From NCBI RefSeq assembly GCF_001042615.1, contig NZ_AP012327.1, positions 496,001 through 560,000 of the forward strand: a stretch of 64,000 nucleotides of DNA, in the 5' to 3' direction. This DNA is from Bifidobacterium catenulatum subsp. kashiwanohense JCM 15439 = DSM 21854 (GTDB lineage: Bacteria; Actinomycetota; Actinomycetes; Actinomycetales; Bifidobacteriaceae). The notes beneath the pieces are model-generated. The model had not been told where the DNA came from and ran no database searches. It worked only from the letters and a program-made list of their open reading frames with translations. The position numbers and the translations under genes were made by a program. Numbering within the stretch: position 1 is the first letter of the stretch; every line of letters begins with the position of its first letter. Below are positions 8,302 to 17,083 of the stretch, in pieces.

Positions 8302-9444
8302 TCACAGATGTTCCACCACATAGTCGATGCAGCGGGTGAGCGCGTCGACGTCGCTTGGATCCACCGATGGGAACACGCCGATGCGCAGTTGGTTGCGTCC
8401 CAGCTTGCGGTATCCGTTGGTGTCTACAATGCCGTTTTCGCGCAGTGCGGCAACCACTTGGGTGGCGCTGATGCGTTCGTCAAGGTCGATGGTGACCACG
8501 GCGTTGGAACGAGCGTTCTTGTCGGCGACGAACGGGGAGGCGTAATCGGACTTTTCCGCCCACTGGTACAGCAGGGACGCCGACCTTGCGCAACGTGCCG
8601 AAGCCCAGGCGAGGCCACCGTTGTCGTTGAGCCAGCGCACTTGGTTTTCCAACATGATCAGCGTAGCCACGGCCGGAGTATTGAGCGTCTGATCCTTGCG
8701 CGAATTCTCGATGGCCGAGGTGAGTGATAGGAACGGTGGGATCCAGCGGCGTGCGCCCGGAAGGTCCACGCTTTTGGCGATGCCGTATGCGCGTTCGACC
8801 GCGGCGGGGGAAAGCACGGCGATCCACAGACCACCGTCGGAGCCGAAGGCCTTCTGTGGGGAGAAATAATAGGCGTCGGTCTGGCTGATGTCGACCGGCA
8901 GCGCTCCGGCGCCGCTGGTGGCGTCGATCAGCGTGAGTGCGCCCTGTTCCTTGGTGCCTGCGATGCGTTTGATCGGTGCGGCAACGCCGGTGGAAGTCTC
9001 ATTATGGGCCCAGCAGTAGGAGTCCACATATTCCGTGAGCTCCGGCAGACGGTAGGTTCCCGGCTCTCCTGCGAAAATCTCCGGCTCCTCGAGAAACGGT
9101 GCGGATTGCGCTGACTTGGCGAACTTCGAGCTGAATGAGCCGTACGTGCCGAATGCGGCCTTGCGGGTGATCAGCGAGGCGCAGGCGATATCCCAGAACG
9201 CGCTGGCTCCGCCGTTGCCTAGTACCACTTCGTAGCCGTCGGGGGTCTGGAAGAATTCGGACAGTCCTTCGCGGATTGAGCCGACCACCTGCTTGATGGG
9301 GGTCTGTCGATGGGAGGTTCCCAGGAGATCACGGGCTCCCTTATCAAGCGCTTGGATTTGCTCCGGGCGGATTTTGGTCGGGCCAGAGCCGAAACGTCCG
9401 TCTTCCGGAAGCACGTTGGAAGGAATGGTCACAGTGTTCGTCAT
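8302..9444 (-). CDS. serC: Phosphoserine aminotransferase
   Basis: PLP enzyme of serine biosynthesis converting 3-phosphohydroxypyruvate to phosphoserine. The N-terminal block LPEDGRFGSGPTKIRPEQ is typical of the actinobacterial SerC subfamily, and the PLP lysine is in DAYYFSPQKAFGSDGG. Substrate-loop signature LLGTSHRQ is near residue 41. Length 380 residues is normal. The start MTNTVTIPSN has a poor ribosome-binding site. Confidence 0.95.
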   Translation of the reverse strand: MTNTVTIPSNVLPEDGRFGSGPTKIRPEQIQALDKGARDLLGTSHRQTPIKQVVGSIREGLSEFFQTPDGYEVVLGNGGASAFWDIACASLITRKAAFGTYGSFSSKFAKSAQSAPFLEEPEIFAGEPGTYRLPELTEYVDSYCWAHNETSTGVAAPIKRIAGTKEQGALTLIDATSGAGALPVDISQTDAYYFSPQKAFGSDGGLWIAVLSPAAVERAYGIAKSVDLPGARRWIPPFLSLTSAIENSRKDQTLNTPAVATLIMLENQVRWLNDNGGLAWASARCARSASLLYQWAEKSDYASPFVADKNARSNAVVTIDLDERISATQVVAALRENGIVDTNGYRKLGRNQLRIGVFPSVDPSDVDALTRCIDYVVEHL

Positions 9445-9626
9445 GACAACCTAGGGTAGTCAGACGGTCGGATTGTGCGTGGTGATGACCGCTTTTCGGA
9501 ACCATGATGTGGCGATGATGACTGCGATATCCCGGTGTCGGTGTAGCCTGAGCTTCCGTGACGGTTCTGTAACCACGCGGTCATAAGCTTGCTGTGGTTG
9601 AAGTAATCCGCAAGGAGTGTTGATAT

Positions 9627-10568
9627 ATGAGGCATGCGGCGCATAAAGCTGCCAAGGTTTCGAATGAGCGTTTCAGCGTTGCTAAGGTGTTGTTCACCTC
9701 GAGCCGCGGTTCCCACACCGCCAAGGCCGTTCGTATGGTCCAGCTGGCAAATGGTGAGGGTGCCGTTGTGGGTCTTGAGCCTGCGGTTGCTGAGAAGCTG
9801 AATGAGGTGGCTCCGATGAGCCGCCGCGCCATGCGTGAGGCTGCTCGTGTAGCCGGTCGTCGCTCCGCGTTCATGGCTTCCGCATCGCTGGCCGCGTTGG
9901 TCGGCACCGCGGCCACTGCCATGGCGGTCGGTCAGCAGAATGCGTCTGAAATGACTTTTGCCGACAATGCCACCACTACTACGCAGATGAAGCGCGTCTC
10001 CGACAATGCGGCATCCCGTTCCGAGTCCCGTAGCGATCTCGACGCTCTGGCCTCCACCAGCAATAGCGGTGATTGGCAGCTTGGCGAAACCAGTTCCTCC
10101 ATGGACACGAATCTTCTGTCAAAGTCCATTGCCGACAATCCCAATGTCGCCGTTCTCATGGATCAGGACGCCGGTCTTCTTCCTTCGGGCTTCAATCCGA
10201 ACCACGGCACCGGTGATACCGGCAATGACTACCCATACGGTCAGTGCACATGGTGGGCGTATACTCGTCGTGCACAGCTTGGCCTGCCTGCCGGAAGCCA
10301 TTTTGGCAATGCGCGGAGTTGGGGTGATTCCGCTCGCGCTCTCGGCTATTGGGTTGATAACACGGCACGCCACGTTGGCGATATCGTGGTATTCGCTCCA
10401 GGCCAACAGGGTGCGGACAGCTATTACGGGCATGTCGCGATTGTCGAAGAGGTGAATGCCGACGGTTCGATCAAGATTTCGGAATCCAACGTCAAGGGTC
10501 TTGGTGTGATTTCCGATCGTACGTTCACTGCGCAGGAAGCCTTGCAGTTGACATATATCCATTACTGA
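9627..10568 (+). CDS. Secreted/anchored CHAP-domain cell-wall hydrolase
   Basis: A 313-residue protein with a long basic N-terminus (about 80 residues) before a single hydrophobic segment (about 82-106, FMASASLAALVGTAATAMAV). A Ser/Asn-rich low-complexity spacer follows, and then a C-terminal CHAP domain (about 215-313) with the catalytic Cys in YPYGQCTWWAY and the His in GHVAIVEEV. CHAP domains act as peptidoglycan amidases or endopeptidases. The start is supported by an AAGGAGTG ribosome-binding site. It is followed by a second wall hydrolase of the NlpC/P60 type in the same orientation, which suggests paired roles in cell separation. Confidence 0.9.
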   Translation: MRHAAHKAAKVSNERFSVAKVLFTSSRGSHTAKAVRMVQLANGEGAVVGLEPAVAEKLNEVAPMSRRAMREAARVAGRRSAFMASASLAALVGTAATAMAVGQQNASEMTFADNATTTTQMKRVSDNAASRSESRSDLDALASTSNSGDWQLGETSSSMDTNLLSKSIADNPNVAVLMDQDAGLLPSGFNPNHGTGDTGNDYPYGQCTWWAYTRRAQLGLPAGSHFGNARSWGDSARALGYWVDNTARHVGDIVVFAPGQQGADSYYGHVAIVEEVNADGSIKISESNVKGLGVISDRTFTAQEALQLTYIHY

Positions 10569-10691
10569 TTTCTCTGGTTTCGTTAATTTACGCTTGCCAT
10601 CCTGTTCTTCGGCATAGCGTGATTGCCTCGGCGTGTCGCATGATATGACACTGTTCTGGTTGTCTTGCTGTTCTGTTGCAGGGGAACGTTT

Positions 10692-11462
10692 ATGGTAGCT
10701 TCAGACACGATGAATATTGCTAAACGTTTCACGAGTATCTTCGCCGTTGCTGCTGTGTCTGCTTCGTTGGGTGCGGCGGTTCCAGCCGCAAGCGCAGGCA
10801 GTGTTATGGCTGATACCACGGTAACCGCTACACGTTCTTTCCCGAAGACCACCGCGGCCAAGCGTGATTTTCTCGCCGAGCACACATCCACGGATGTTGA
10901 GTCTAACGCCGATTGGGGTGGCATCGAAAGTTTGGATGTTCCCCAGACCGAGTCTCAGGCAGAAAAGGACCGAAAGGCTCAGGAGCAGGCTGAGGCTGAA
11001 GCTCGGGCTCAAGCACAGGCGGCTCAGGCTCAGGCACAGACACAGGCTGAAACTCAGACTGCCAGCCGTTCTTCCGAACGTGCCGACATCAGTAGCGTTC
11101 CTACGGCTCCTGCGAGTGCCACTGGTCAGGCATTGGCCGACTATGCTCTGCAGTTCCAAGGCTATCCGTATGTGTCTGGAGGCAATACTCCGTCCGGCTG
11201 GGATTGCTCTGGTTTCGTGCAGTGGGTGTTCGCCCAGTTCGGTGTAAGCCTGCCGCATTATTCTGGTGCCCAGATGAGCGTTGGAACGGCTGTAGGAAGC
11301 ATTGCCGAAGCAGCTCCAGGGGATATCATCGTCAATACTCAGCATGCCGCGATCTATATTGGCAACGGCATGGTGATCAACGCGCTGAATCCGGCTCAGG
11401 GAACGCAGGTTACTTCGCTGGCTGTGTTCTCAGGTGGCTATGCGATTCGTCGTGTGCTCTGA
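10692..11462 (+). CDS. Secreted NlpC/P60 peptidoglycan endopeptidase
   Basis: 256 residues with an N-terminal signal peptide (hydrophobic stretch about 13-36 ending in AASA). A low-complexity linker with a Gln/Ala-rich stretch (AQAQAAQAQAQTQAETQTA) follows, and then an NlpC/P60 domain with catalytic Cys in GWDCSGFVQWVF, His in QHAAIYIGNG and a third polar residue downstream. The ATG at 10692 is preferred because AGGGGA lies just upstream; an in-frame ATG 27 bases earlier lacks one. The Gln-rich linker probably spans the cell wall. Terminator immediately downstream. Confidence 0.92.
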   Translation: MVASDTMNIAKRFTSIFAVAAVSASLGAAVPAASAGSVMADTTVTATRSFPKTTAAKRDFLAEHTSTDVESNADWGGIESLDVPQTESQAEKDRKAQEQAEAEARAQAQAAQAQAQTQAETQTASRSSERADISSVPTAPASATGQALADYALQFQGYPYVSGGNTPSGWDCSGFVQWVFAQFGVSLPHYSGAQMSVGTAVGSIAEAAPGDIIVNTQHAAIYIGNGMVINALNPAQGTQVTSLAVFSGGYAIRRVL

Positions 11463-11485
11463 GCGAACATACGGTTTGACTTTTT

Positions 11486-11517
11486 AAGGCGTATCCTTTC
11501 GGGGATGCGCCTTTTTG
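11486..11517 (+). terminator. Terminator of the NlpC/P60 gene
   Basis: AAGGCGTATCC (11486-11496) pairs with GGGATGCGCCTT around a short loop, followed by a T5 run. Confidence 0.85.
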
Positions 11518-11625
11518 TATGGAAAAGATCGAGTCGTTGCTGACAAAACCGCATGTCGCGCGGTATGGTGGAGCTTAGAGGCAATGCATGGTGGCATTGC
11601 CGAGGTGATTCAAGGAGGTCGTCCC

Positions 11626-12660
11626 ATGATTAATGACAAGGCAATCCTCGTTGGTGTTGATGGATCCCACGCCAGCTACAAGGCCACGTGGTGGGCTGCG
11701 AATTATGCGAAGCATGCGGGATTGACGTTGCAAATCGTATGTGCGTACTCGTTGCCGAGCTATGCCGCTGTCTCCTTTGACGCGACGTACACCGCCATGG
11801 GAGATGACAATGCGGCCCACAGTGACGCTCAGGAGATTCTGTCGAAGGCCAAGGCCATCGCCGATGAACAGGGCGTTGAGGCGACGACCCTCATCGTCAC
11901 AGGCGATCCGGCGTCCGTGTTCGTGGAACTGTCTCGCAACTACAATCTCATCGTCATTGGCAATCGTGGCAAGGGCGGCTTGGCGGAACGTCTGCTGGGT
12001 ACCACCAGCTCCAGTCTGCCGGCATATGCGTACTGCCCGATCGTAGTGGTGCCGTACACCGACGATGATGGCAATCTGATGCATTTGAACAACACCATCG
12101 CCAAGGTGGCCGTCGGCTCCGACGAATCCAAGTGGGGTTTGAAGGCCCTTGAGATCGCGGCTGATTTCGCCGCCGCATGGGATGCCGAGCTTGACGTCAT
12201 CTCCGCGGTGCCGAATATGAAGGGTTCCGACGATGAAGGTGTGATGGCTTCGTTCAAGGATGATCTTGAAGTGCGTATCAAGCCGCTTGAGGAAGCCCAT
12301 CCGGATTTGAAGATCAACAAGCAAATCGTGCCTGGCCCGGCAGTTGGCGCGCTGACCAAGGCCAGCTACGATCACGACGTCGTCGTGGTCGGTTCCCGTG
12401 GTCGTGGCGGCTTCACTGGTCTGCTGCTCGGCTCCACCAGCCAGGGTTTGCTGCAGCACGCGGTCGGCCCGGTGTATGTGGTGCCCCGCAAGTATGTCGA
12501 GGCTGCGGAAACCCGTCTTGACACGGTTCCGAGTTCGCCGGCCGAGGTCAAGCCGAAGGCACTCGACGATATCAAGGGTGTAGAAGAGGTGCCGGTCGCC
12601 AAGGCCGAGCCGGAAGTGGTCGAAGCCATCGAAACCAAGATCGACCCGAAACGTCAGTAA
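11626..12660 (+). CDS. Tandem-domain universal stress protein (UspA family)
   Basis: 344 residues made of two Usp domains (about 3-145 and 158-295), each with an ATP-binding pattern: GNRGKGGLAERLLGTTSS in the first and GSRGRGGFTGLLLGSTSQ in the second (the G-2X-G-9X-G-S/T signature). A charged 45-residue tail rich in Val, Glu and Lys follows. Nucleotide binding is therefore likely in both halves. Start ATG 11626 is fixed by a strong AAGGAGG 9 bases upstream. The gene stands alone, with a terminator on each side. Confidence 0.94.
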   Translation: MINDKAILVGVDGSHASYKATWWAANYAKHAGLTLQIVCAYSLPSYAAVSFDATYTAMGDDNAAHSDAQEILSKAKAIADEQGVEATTLIVTGDPASVFVELSRNYNLIVIGNRGKGGLAERLLGTTSSSLPAYAYCPIVVVPYTDDDGNLMHLNNTIAKVAVGSDESKWGLKALEIAADFAAAWDAELDVISAVPNMKGSDDEGVMASFKDDLEVRIKPLEEAHPDLKINKQIVPGPAVGALTKASYDHDVVVVGSRGRGGFTGLLLGSTSQGLLQHAVGPVYVVPRKYVEAAETRLDTVPSSPAEVKPKALDDIKGVEEVPVAKAEPEVVEAIETKIDPKRQ

Positions 12661-12679
12661 AATCAATAAATATATATGA

Positions 12680-12726
12680 AAATGGCGATTGCAGCGCTGT
12701 GAAAAGCGTCGCAATCGCCATTTATT
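12680..12726. terminator. Bidirectional terminator between Usp and OsmC genes
   Basis: AAATGGCGATTGC (12680-12692) pairs with GCAATCGCCATTT (12711-12723). T-rich on the plus side and A-rich upstream, so it can serve both convergent genes. Confidence 0.85.
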
Positions 12727-12753
12727 TTTAAAAAATCTTTTACAAAGAAAACG

Positions 12754-13167
12754 TCAGTGCTTGATGGTGACGTTCATACGGACCGGAGTTTTCTCCACGT
12801 ACGTATGCTTCACCGTGCAGCCCTTGTCAATATGACGGGTGACACGTTCCTTGAATTTCTCGGCATCCTCGTCGCTCAGGCCGGCGTCGGAAGCGTCGAT
12901 GACCACCTGCTCGTCGAAACCGATATAAGCGTCGTTGTCGGCGTCATAGGTGCCATCCACAACGATTTTCGCACCCTTGCCCTCGCCCAAGGTATGTTCG
13001 ACGGCGAACTGGCTCGACAGTGCGGCACAGCCGGCCAAAGCGATTTTCATCAGGTCGCCAGGCGTGAACTGGCCGCGGCCTTTGCCGAACTTGATATGCG
13101 CGCCATCCTCGCTGAACGCATCCCAAGAACCGTCTTTGTTACGCTCGACCCACAGTCTCTTGCCCAT
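12754..13167 (-). CDS. OsmC/Ohr-family peroxiredoxin-like protein
   Basis: 137-residue OsmC-type protein, a thiol-dependent hydroperoxidase family active against organic peroxides. The two redox cysteines are visible: one in ALAGCAALSS on the central helix and one in DKGCTVKHTY near the C-terminus. Good ribosome-binding site (GAGGAGTTCACC before the ATG). It stands alone and faces the Usp gene. It likely contributes to oxidative-stress defence; substrate not determinable. Confidence 0.9.
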   Translation of the reverse strand: MGKRLWVERNKDGSWDAFSEDGAHIKFGKGRGQFTPGDLMKIALAGCAALSSQFAVEHTLGEGKGAKIVVDGTYDADNDAYIGFDEQVVIDASDAGLSDEDAEKFKERVTRHIDKGCTVKHTYVEKTPVRMNVTIKH

Positions 13168-13334
13168 GGTGAACTCCTCATCGTCTTGCCGGGAGCGCCA
13201 TTCGCTCCTCGCTTACATACCTAATGTAATCCATCGATGTCCATTCACCGTGAAGTATTCCGAAAGCGCAAGAAACATCAACGCGCGGACGGTATATGCT
13301 TGACCTGCGATTCTGTGCTGTTAAGCTTGCAAGC

Positions 13335-14207
13335 ATGGCTTTGACACCTGAACAACTTGCAGATATTCGTACTCGCATTCCGGCACGCCCGGAAACCGGC
13401 ATTCCCATGCCATATGAGGATTTGGTGCGTCGTATCCTGACGGAGGGCACGTTGAAGTCCGATCGCACGGGCACGGGCACCATCAGCCTGTTCGGCCAGC
13501 AGATGCGATTCGACCTGAGCGAGTATTTTCCGCTGCTCACTACGAAAACGGTGTTTTTCAAGGGACTTGCCTATGAGTTGCTGTGGTTCCTGAAGGGTTC
13601 CACGAATGTGCGTTGGCTGCAGGAACACAATGTGCATATTTGGGATGAATGGGCCGATGAGAACGGCGATTTGGGCCCCGTGTATGGTGCGCAGTGGCGC
13701 AGCTGGCCGGCGCCTACGCCTGATGATCCCAATCGCACCATCGATCAGATTAGCAATGTGCTCGATCTGGTCAAGAACCATCCGGATTCCCGCCGTATGG
13801 TCGTGTCTGCCTGGAATCCAGCCGAAGTGGAGAATATGGCGTTGCCGCCATGCCACGCGCTGTTTCAGTTCTACGTAGCGGATGGCAAGCTTTCATGTCA
13901 GCTGTACCAGCGTTCCTGCGACATGTTCCTCGGCGTGCCGTTCAATATTGCGTCCTATTCGTTGCTGACGCTGATGATTGCCCAGCAGACCGGACTGCAG
14001 CCGGGGGAGTTCGTGTGGACGGGTGGCGACTGCCATGTGTACGACAATCACATCGATCAGGTTCTGGAGCAATTGAGCCGCGATCCATATCCGTATCCGC
14101 ATATCCGCATTAACAAAGCCGCTTCTCTGTTCGATTACGATTACAGTGATTTTGAAATCGTCGACTACCGGCACCATCCAACCATCAAGGCGCCGGTGGC
14201 GGTCTGA
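13335..14207 (+). CDS. thyA: Thymidylate synthase
   Basis: Makes dTMP from dUMP using methylene-tetrahydrofolate. 290 residues with the catalytic Cys173 in [12 protein letters not shown], the conserved [16 protein letters not shown] block and the C-terminal folate-binding IKAPVAV. ATG 13335 fits the family N-terminus; the in-frame start 39 bases earlier gives a non-conserved extension. It is followed after 57 bases by dihydrofolate reductase, which regenerates the folate it consumes, so the pair is a functional operon. Confidence 0.97.
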   Translation: MALTPEQLADIRTRIPARPETGIPMPYEDLVRRILTEGTLKSDRTGTGTISLFGQQMRFDLSEYFPLLTTKTVFFKGLAYELLWFLKGSTNVRWLQEHNVHIWDEWADENGDLGPVYGAQWRSWPAPTPDDPNRTIDQISNVLDLVKNHPDSRRMVVSAWNPAEVENMALPPCHALFQFYVADGKLSCQLYQRSCDMFLGVPFNIASYSLLTLMIAQQTGLQPGEFVWTGGDCHVYDNHIDQVLEQLSRDPYPYPHIRINKAASLFDYDYSDFEIVDYRHHPTIKAPVAV

Positions 14208-14264
14208 GAGTCGTCGCCAGACGTTAGACTACTGACCCTAGTTCAACTTCAAGGAGTGAGTGAA

Positions 14265-14930
14265 ATGGAGCATGACAGTAGCCGCAGTGGCTATCACGAA
14301 CCCGAGCCCGGACATGCCGGGCTTGAGGACGAGGAGGATTGGGGTGATGATTTCCCCAAGACGTTCTCGGTGAATCTGATTTGGGCGCAGGCTTGTGACA
14401 AGGAAGGTCATGACGGCGCCATCGGATTTAAGGGTGGTATGCCGTGGCATCTGCCCGAAGACATGAAGCGTTTCAAGGAGCTTACCGTCTCGCATCCGGT
14501 CATCATGGGGCGTAAGACGTGGGAATCCCTGAGCCTGAAGTATCGTCCGTTGCCAAATCGAGACAATATCGTGGTCTCGCACGATTCGTCTTATACGGCG
14601 CCTGGAGCGACCGTGGTCGACAGTTTGGACGATGCGCTTGATCTGGCCCGTCAGGAAGCCATTCCGGATGATGGTCTCGATCGCAGTGAAATCTGGATCA
14701 TCGGTGGCGGTCAGCTGTTCCACGAGGCGATGCCGTTTGCGGACAAGGCGTACGTGACCCAAATCAGCATGCACGTTGATGCCGACACCTATGCGCCTGA
14801 CATCAAAGGACTGGTGGAGTCTGGGGCGTGGAAGGTGGCCGAGGAAGGCGTATGGCAGGGCACAAGAAAAGGTTCCGACGATATTGCTGGATTCCGTTTC
14901 ATAACCTTTGAAAGAAATCACGAGGAGTAA
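14265..14930 (+). CDS. folA: Dihydrofolate reductase
   Basis: Reduces dihydrofolate to tetrahydrofolate. 221 residues with a 35-residue acidic N-terminal extension (HEPEPGHAGLEDEEDWGDD) ahead of the DHFR fold. Family landmarks are GFKGGMPWHLPEDMKRFKELT, PVIMGRKTWESL and IIGGGQLFHEAMP. Start ATG 14265 follows AAGGAG at 8 bases. An in-frame GTG 9 bases earlier overlaps that site and is rejected. Cotranscribed with thyA and the downstream phosphatase. Confidence 0.96.
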   Translation: MEHDSSRSGYHEPEPGHAGLEDEEDWGDDFPKTFSVNLIWAQACDKEGHDGAIGFKGGMPWHLPEDMKRFKELTVSHPVIMGRKTWESLSLKYRPLPNRDNIVVSHDSSYTAPGATVVDSLDDALDLARQEAIPDDGLDRSEIWIIGGGQLFHEAMPFADKAYVTQISMHVDADTYAPDIKGLVESGAWKVAEEGVWQGTRKGSDDIAGFRFITFERNHEE

Positions 14931-14934
14931 ACCC

Positions 14935-15432
14935 ATGTATACCGTGATGACCGTGTGCACCGGCAACATCTGCCGCTCTCCCATGGCCGAGATCATTCTG
15001 CGCACCGAATTCGAGCGTCGTGGACTCGCCGACAAGGTCAATGTCGAATCCAGCGGCGTCAGCGATGAGGAATACGGCAATCCTATCGATCGTCGCGCCG
15101 TCAAGGTGTTGCGTGAGCGTGGATATGAGCTTCCGGCGCACCATTTCGCGCACCGCATCACTCATGATGAGATCGAGCGTACCGACCTGTTCCTGCCGAT
15201 GACCGCTTCCCACATGCGTGCGTTGTTGCGTCAGCTTCCGCAGGTCAAGCGTGAGAACGTGCATATGTACCGTAGTTTCGATCCGAACCTCACCAAGCCT
15301 GCTGCAGGTTACGAAAGCGAGATTGACCTGGTCGATCCATGGTATGGTGGCGCCCATGAATTCGAAGTGGCGATCGATCAGATTGAGGAAGTGGCTCCGT
15401 TCATCGTCGATTGGGTCGAACAGCGGCTCTGA
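14935..15432 (+). CDS. Low-molecular-weight protein tyrosine phosphatase
   Basis: 165-residue cytoplasmic phosphatase. The CX5R active-site loop is at the N-terminus (CTGNICRS, residues 8-15) and the general-acid aspartate lies in DPWYGG near residue 134. Only four bases separate it from folA, and its GAGGAG ribosome-binding site overlaps the folA stop, indicating cotranscription. Actinobacterial members often act on tyrosine-kinase regulators of capsule or EPS synthesis; no tyrosine kinase lies nearby here, so substrates are unknown. Confidence 0.92.
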   Translation: MYTVMTVCTGNICRSPMAEIILRTEFERRGLADKVNVESSGVSDEEYGNPIDRRAVKVLRERGYELPAHHFAHRITHDEIERTDLFLPMTASHMRALLRQLPQVKRENVHMYRSFDPNLTKPAAGYESEIDLVDPWYGGAHEFEVAIDQIEEVAPFIVDWVEQRL

Positions 15433-15464
15433 ACCTATGTTGAATGTGCCATTCGAGGTGATTG

Positions 15465-15495
15465 AAAAGCTCGGTTCGTTTGAACCGGGCTTTTT
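15465..15495 (+). terminator. Terminator of the thyA-folA-phosphatase operon
   Basis: AAAAGCTCGGTTC pairs with GAACCGGGCTTTT around a GTTT loop, followed by T's. Confidence 0.88.
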
Positions 15496-15580
15496 GTATG
15501 AGAGATATGCTCGCGCGGCGACCGCAATACGACAATTGCAAAAAGATATTTGAAAAGATTTAAAAAAGAAATAAAAAAAG

Positions 15581-15654
15581 CGACCCCGGCCGGACTTGAA
15601 CCGGTGACCTCCGCCGTGACAGGGCGGCGCTCTAACCAACTGAGCTACGGGGCC
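15581..15654 (-). tRNA. tRNA-Asp (anticodon GTC)
   Basis: 74 bases forming a complete cloverleaf: acceptor GGCCCCG/CGGGGTC with discriminator G, anticodon loop CTGTCAC giving GTC, T-loop GGTTCAAGTCC. CCA is not encoded. Identical base for base to the plus-strand copy at 18241-18314. Confidence 0.97.
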
Positions 15655-15789
15655 GTTGTTTCAGTCTTGCAACTGACAACAGATGTATATATTACGGCAA
15701 AGTCGCCATTGTGCAAATCACGGCGTGTCATCGGCGAATATTTGCATGGATCGGCGAAGGAAAAAATTTGTGGAATCGGAAAATAGCGG

Positions 15790-15850
15790 GAAAACAAAAC
15801 AACGGCCGGTCGTATATGAGGGGAAAACTTCTCATATACGACCGGCCGTT
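15790..15850 (-). terminator. Terminator of galE
   Basis: Perfect 20-bp inverted repeat, arms 15801-15820 and 15831-15850, 10-base loop. On the minus strand it is followed by GTTTTGTTTT. Confidence 0.92.
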
Positions 15851-15898
15851 ACGTTTGCGGTGCCGTGTTGTCGCTCACGACACTACGTTTTGTTGAAA

Positions 15899-16909
15899 TC
15901 AGTCGGCCTGCTTCCAGGTTTCGACGTCGATGTGGTGTTCCGGATTGGCCTGCCATGCTGCCCAGGCGGACTTCACGATGTCTTCCACGCTGTACTGTGC
16001 GTGCCAGCCCATCTCTTCGTTGATGCGCTTCGGGGAACCGATCAGGTGCGGCGGATCGCCCGCGCGACGGCCCATGACGGCCTCCTTGAACGGCAGGCCG
16101 GTGACCTTCTTGACCTCATCGACGATCTGGCGCACGGAGGTGCCTTCGCCGGTGCCGACATTGAAGGCGTCGTACTTGCGCTCGTCGCGGTCCAGATACT
16201 TCAGGGCGGCGATGTGGGCGTCGGCCAGATCGGAGACGTGGATGTAGTCGCGCACGCAGGTGCCGTCCGGAGTCGGGTAGTCGTCGCCGAAGATCGCCGG
16301 AGCCTTGCCCTTCTTCAGGCGGTCGAACAGCATCGGAATGAGGTTCAGGATTGCTGGATCCTCGAGCTCGACCGGACCGCAGCCGGCCACGTTGAAGTAG
16401 CGCAGACCGCAGAAGCGAATGCCGTACGGCTCTTCGCAGGCGCGAGCCATCCACTCGCCGAACAGCTTGGTCTGGCCGTACGGGTTAATCGGCAGCATCG
16501 GAACGACGTCTTCCGGCACCACGTCGACCGGCGGAACGCCGTAGGTGGCTGCGGAAGAGGAGAAGACGAGCTTCTTGGCGCCGGAGTCGCGCATGCCGAT
16601 GAGTACGTTGAGCATGCCGTTGATGTTCTGCTGGTAGTACCACAGCGGCTTCTCAACGGATTCGCCGACCTGCTTTCGAGCGGCGAAATGAATGACGGAG
16701 TCGACGCCTTCGGCCTTCATGATTTCGGCGAGACGTTCGCCGGCACCCGGAGCGGCGATATCCATGCCGTACAGGCGGGAGCCTTCGATGCGGGTTGGCT
16801 TGCCGTAGCTCAGATCGTCAACGACGACGACCTGTTCGCCGGCCTGATGAAGAGCGTGGACGACGTGGGCGCCGATGTAGCCGCACCCACCAGTGACGAG
16901 AACTGTCAT
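15899..16909 (-). CDS. galE: UDP-glucose/UDP-GlcNAc 4-epimerase
   Basis: NAD-dependent sugar epimerase. 336 residues with GGCGYIGAHV (NAD-binding), the SSSAATYG serine block, YGQTKLFGEWM (catalytic Tyr and Lys), NVAGCG and the C-terminal YPTPDGTCVRDYIHVSDLADAH. Start chosen at MTVLVTGGCGYIG, which follows GGAGGAAAGG; a longer in-frame start is 60 bases upstream. Bifidobacteria use GalE in galactose and human-milk-sugar metabolism. It could also supply UDP-GalNAc/Gal precursors to the exopolysaccharide locus 2 kb away (inference). Confidence 0.95.
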   Translation of the reverse strand: MTVLVTGGCGYIGAHVVHALHQAGEQVVVVDDLSYGKPTRIEGSRLYGMDIAAPGAGERLAEIMKAEGVDSVIHFAARKQVGESVEKPLWYYQQNINGMLNVLIGMRDSGAKKLVFSSSAATYGVPPVDVVPEDVVPMLPINPYGQTKLFGEWMARACEEPYGIRFCGLRYFNVAGCGPVELEDPAILNLIPMLFDRLKKGKAPAIFGDDYPTPDGTCVRDYIHVSDLADAHIAALKYLDRDERKYDAFNVGTGEGTSVRQIVDEVKKVTGLPFKEAVMGRRAGDPPHLIGSPKRINEEMGWHAQYSVEDIVKSAWAAWQANPEHHIDVETWKQAD

Positions 16910-16945
16910 GTTCTGGCCTTTCCTCCAAATGAGCGATAAAGCGCT

Positions 16946-17014
16946 TTGGTTCGAAAAACGAACGTTCAACGAACATTGTTCACTTTTGCTCTAGTTTGTT
17001 ACTTTTTGAACAAT
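16946..17014. promoter_or_regulatory. Clustered GTTCG/CGAAC and GAACA/TGTTC repeats upstream of galE
   Basis: Between the divergent galE and trmB genes lie GTTCG-aaaaa-CGAAC (about 16949-16963), GTTC-aac-GAAC (16964-16974) and GAACA-T-TGTTC (16971-16981). A TTGAACAA block lies about 30 bases further on. These overlapping dyads suggest a regulator site controlling galE. No specific family can be named. Confidence 0.35.
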
Positions 17015-17070
17015 CTGAGTATAACACATGAACAGTAACGCACATAATCGCCCCGTTCCTGCGTTTCCTC

Positions 17071-17083
17071 TATAAATAGGGTA
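17071..17083 (+). promoter_or_regulatory. -10 element suggesting a leaderless trmB transcript
   Basis: TATAAA at 17071-17076 ends six bases before the first ATG at 17083, the distance expected to the transcription start. No Shine-Dalgarno is present and the -35 region is not close to consensus. Confidence 0.35.

Noticed and set aside
9445..9626. ydaO-type c-di-AMP riboswitch before the CHAP gene
   Set aside because: Such riboswitches often precede wall hydrolases, but the spacer is short and no conserved core was recognised.
13296..13334. Extended N-terminus of thyA
   Set aside because: The extra 13 residues are not conserved in thymidylate synthases and have no ribosome site.
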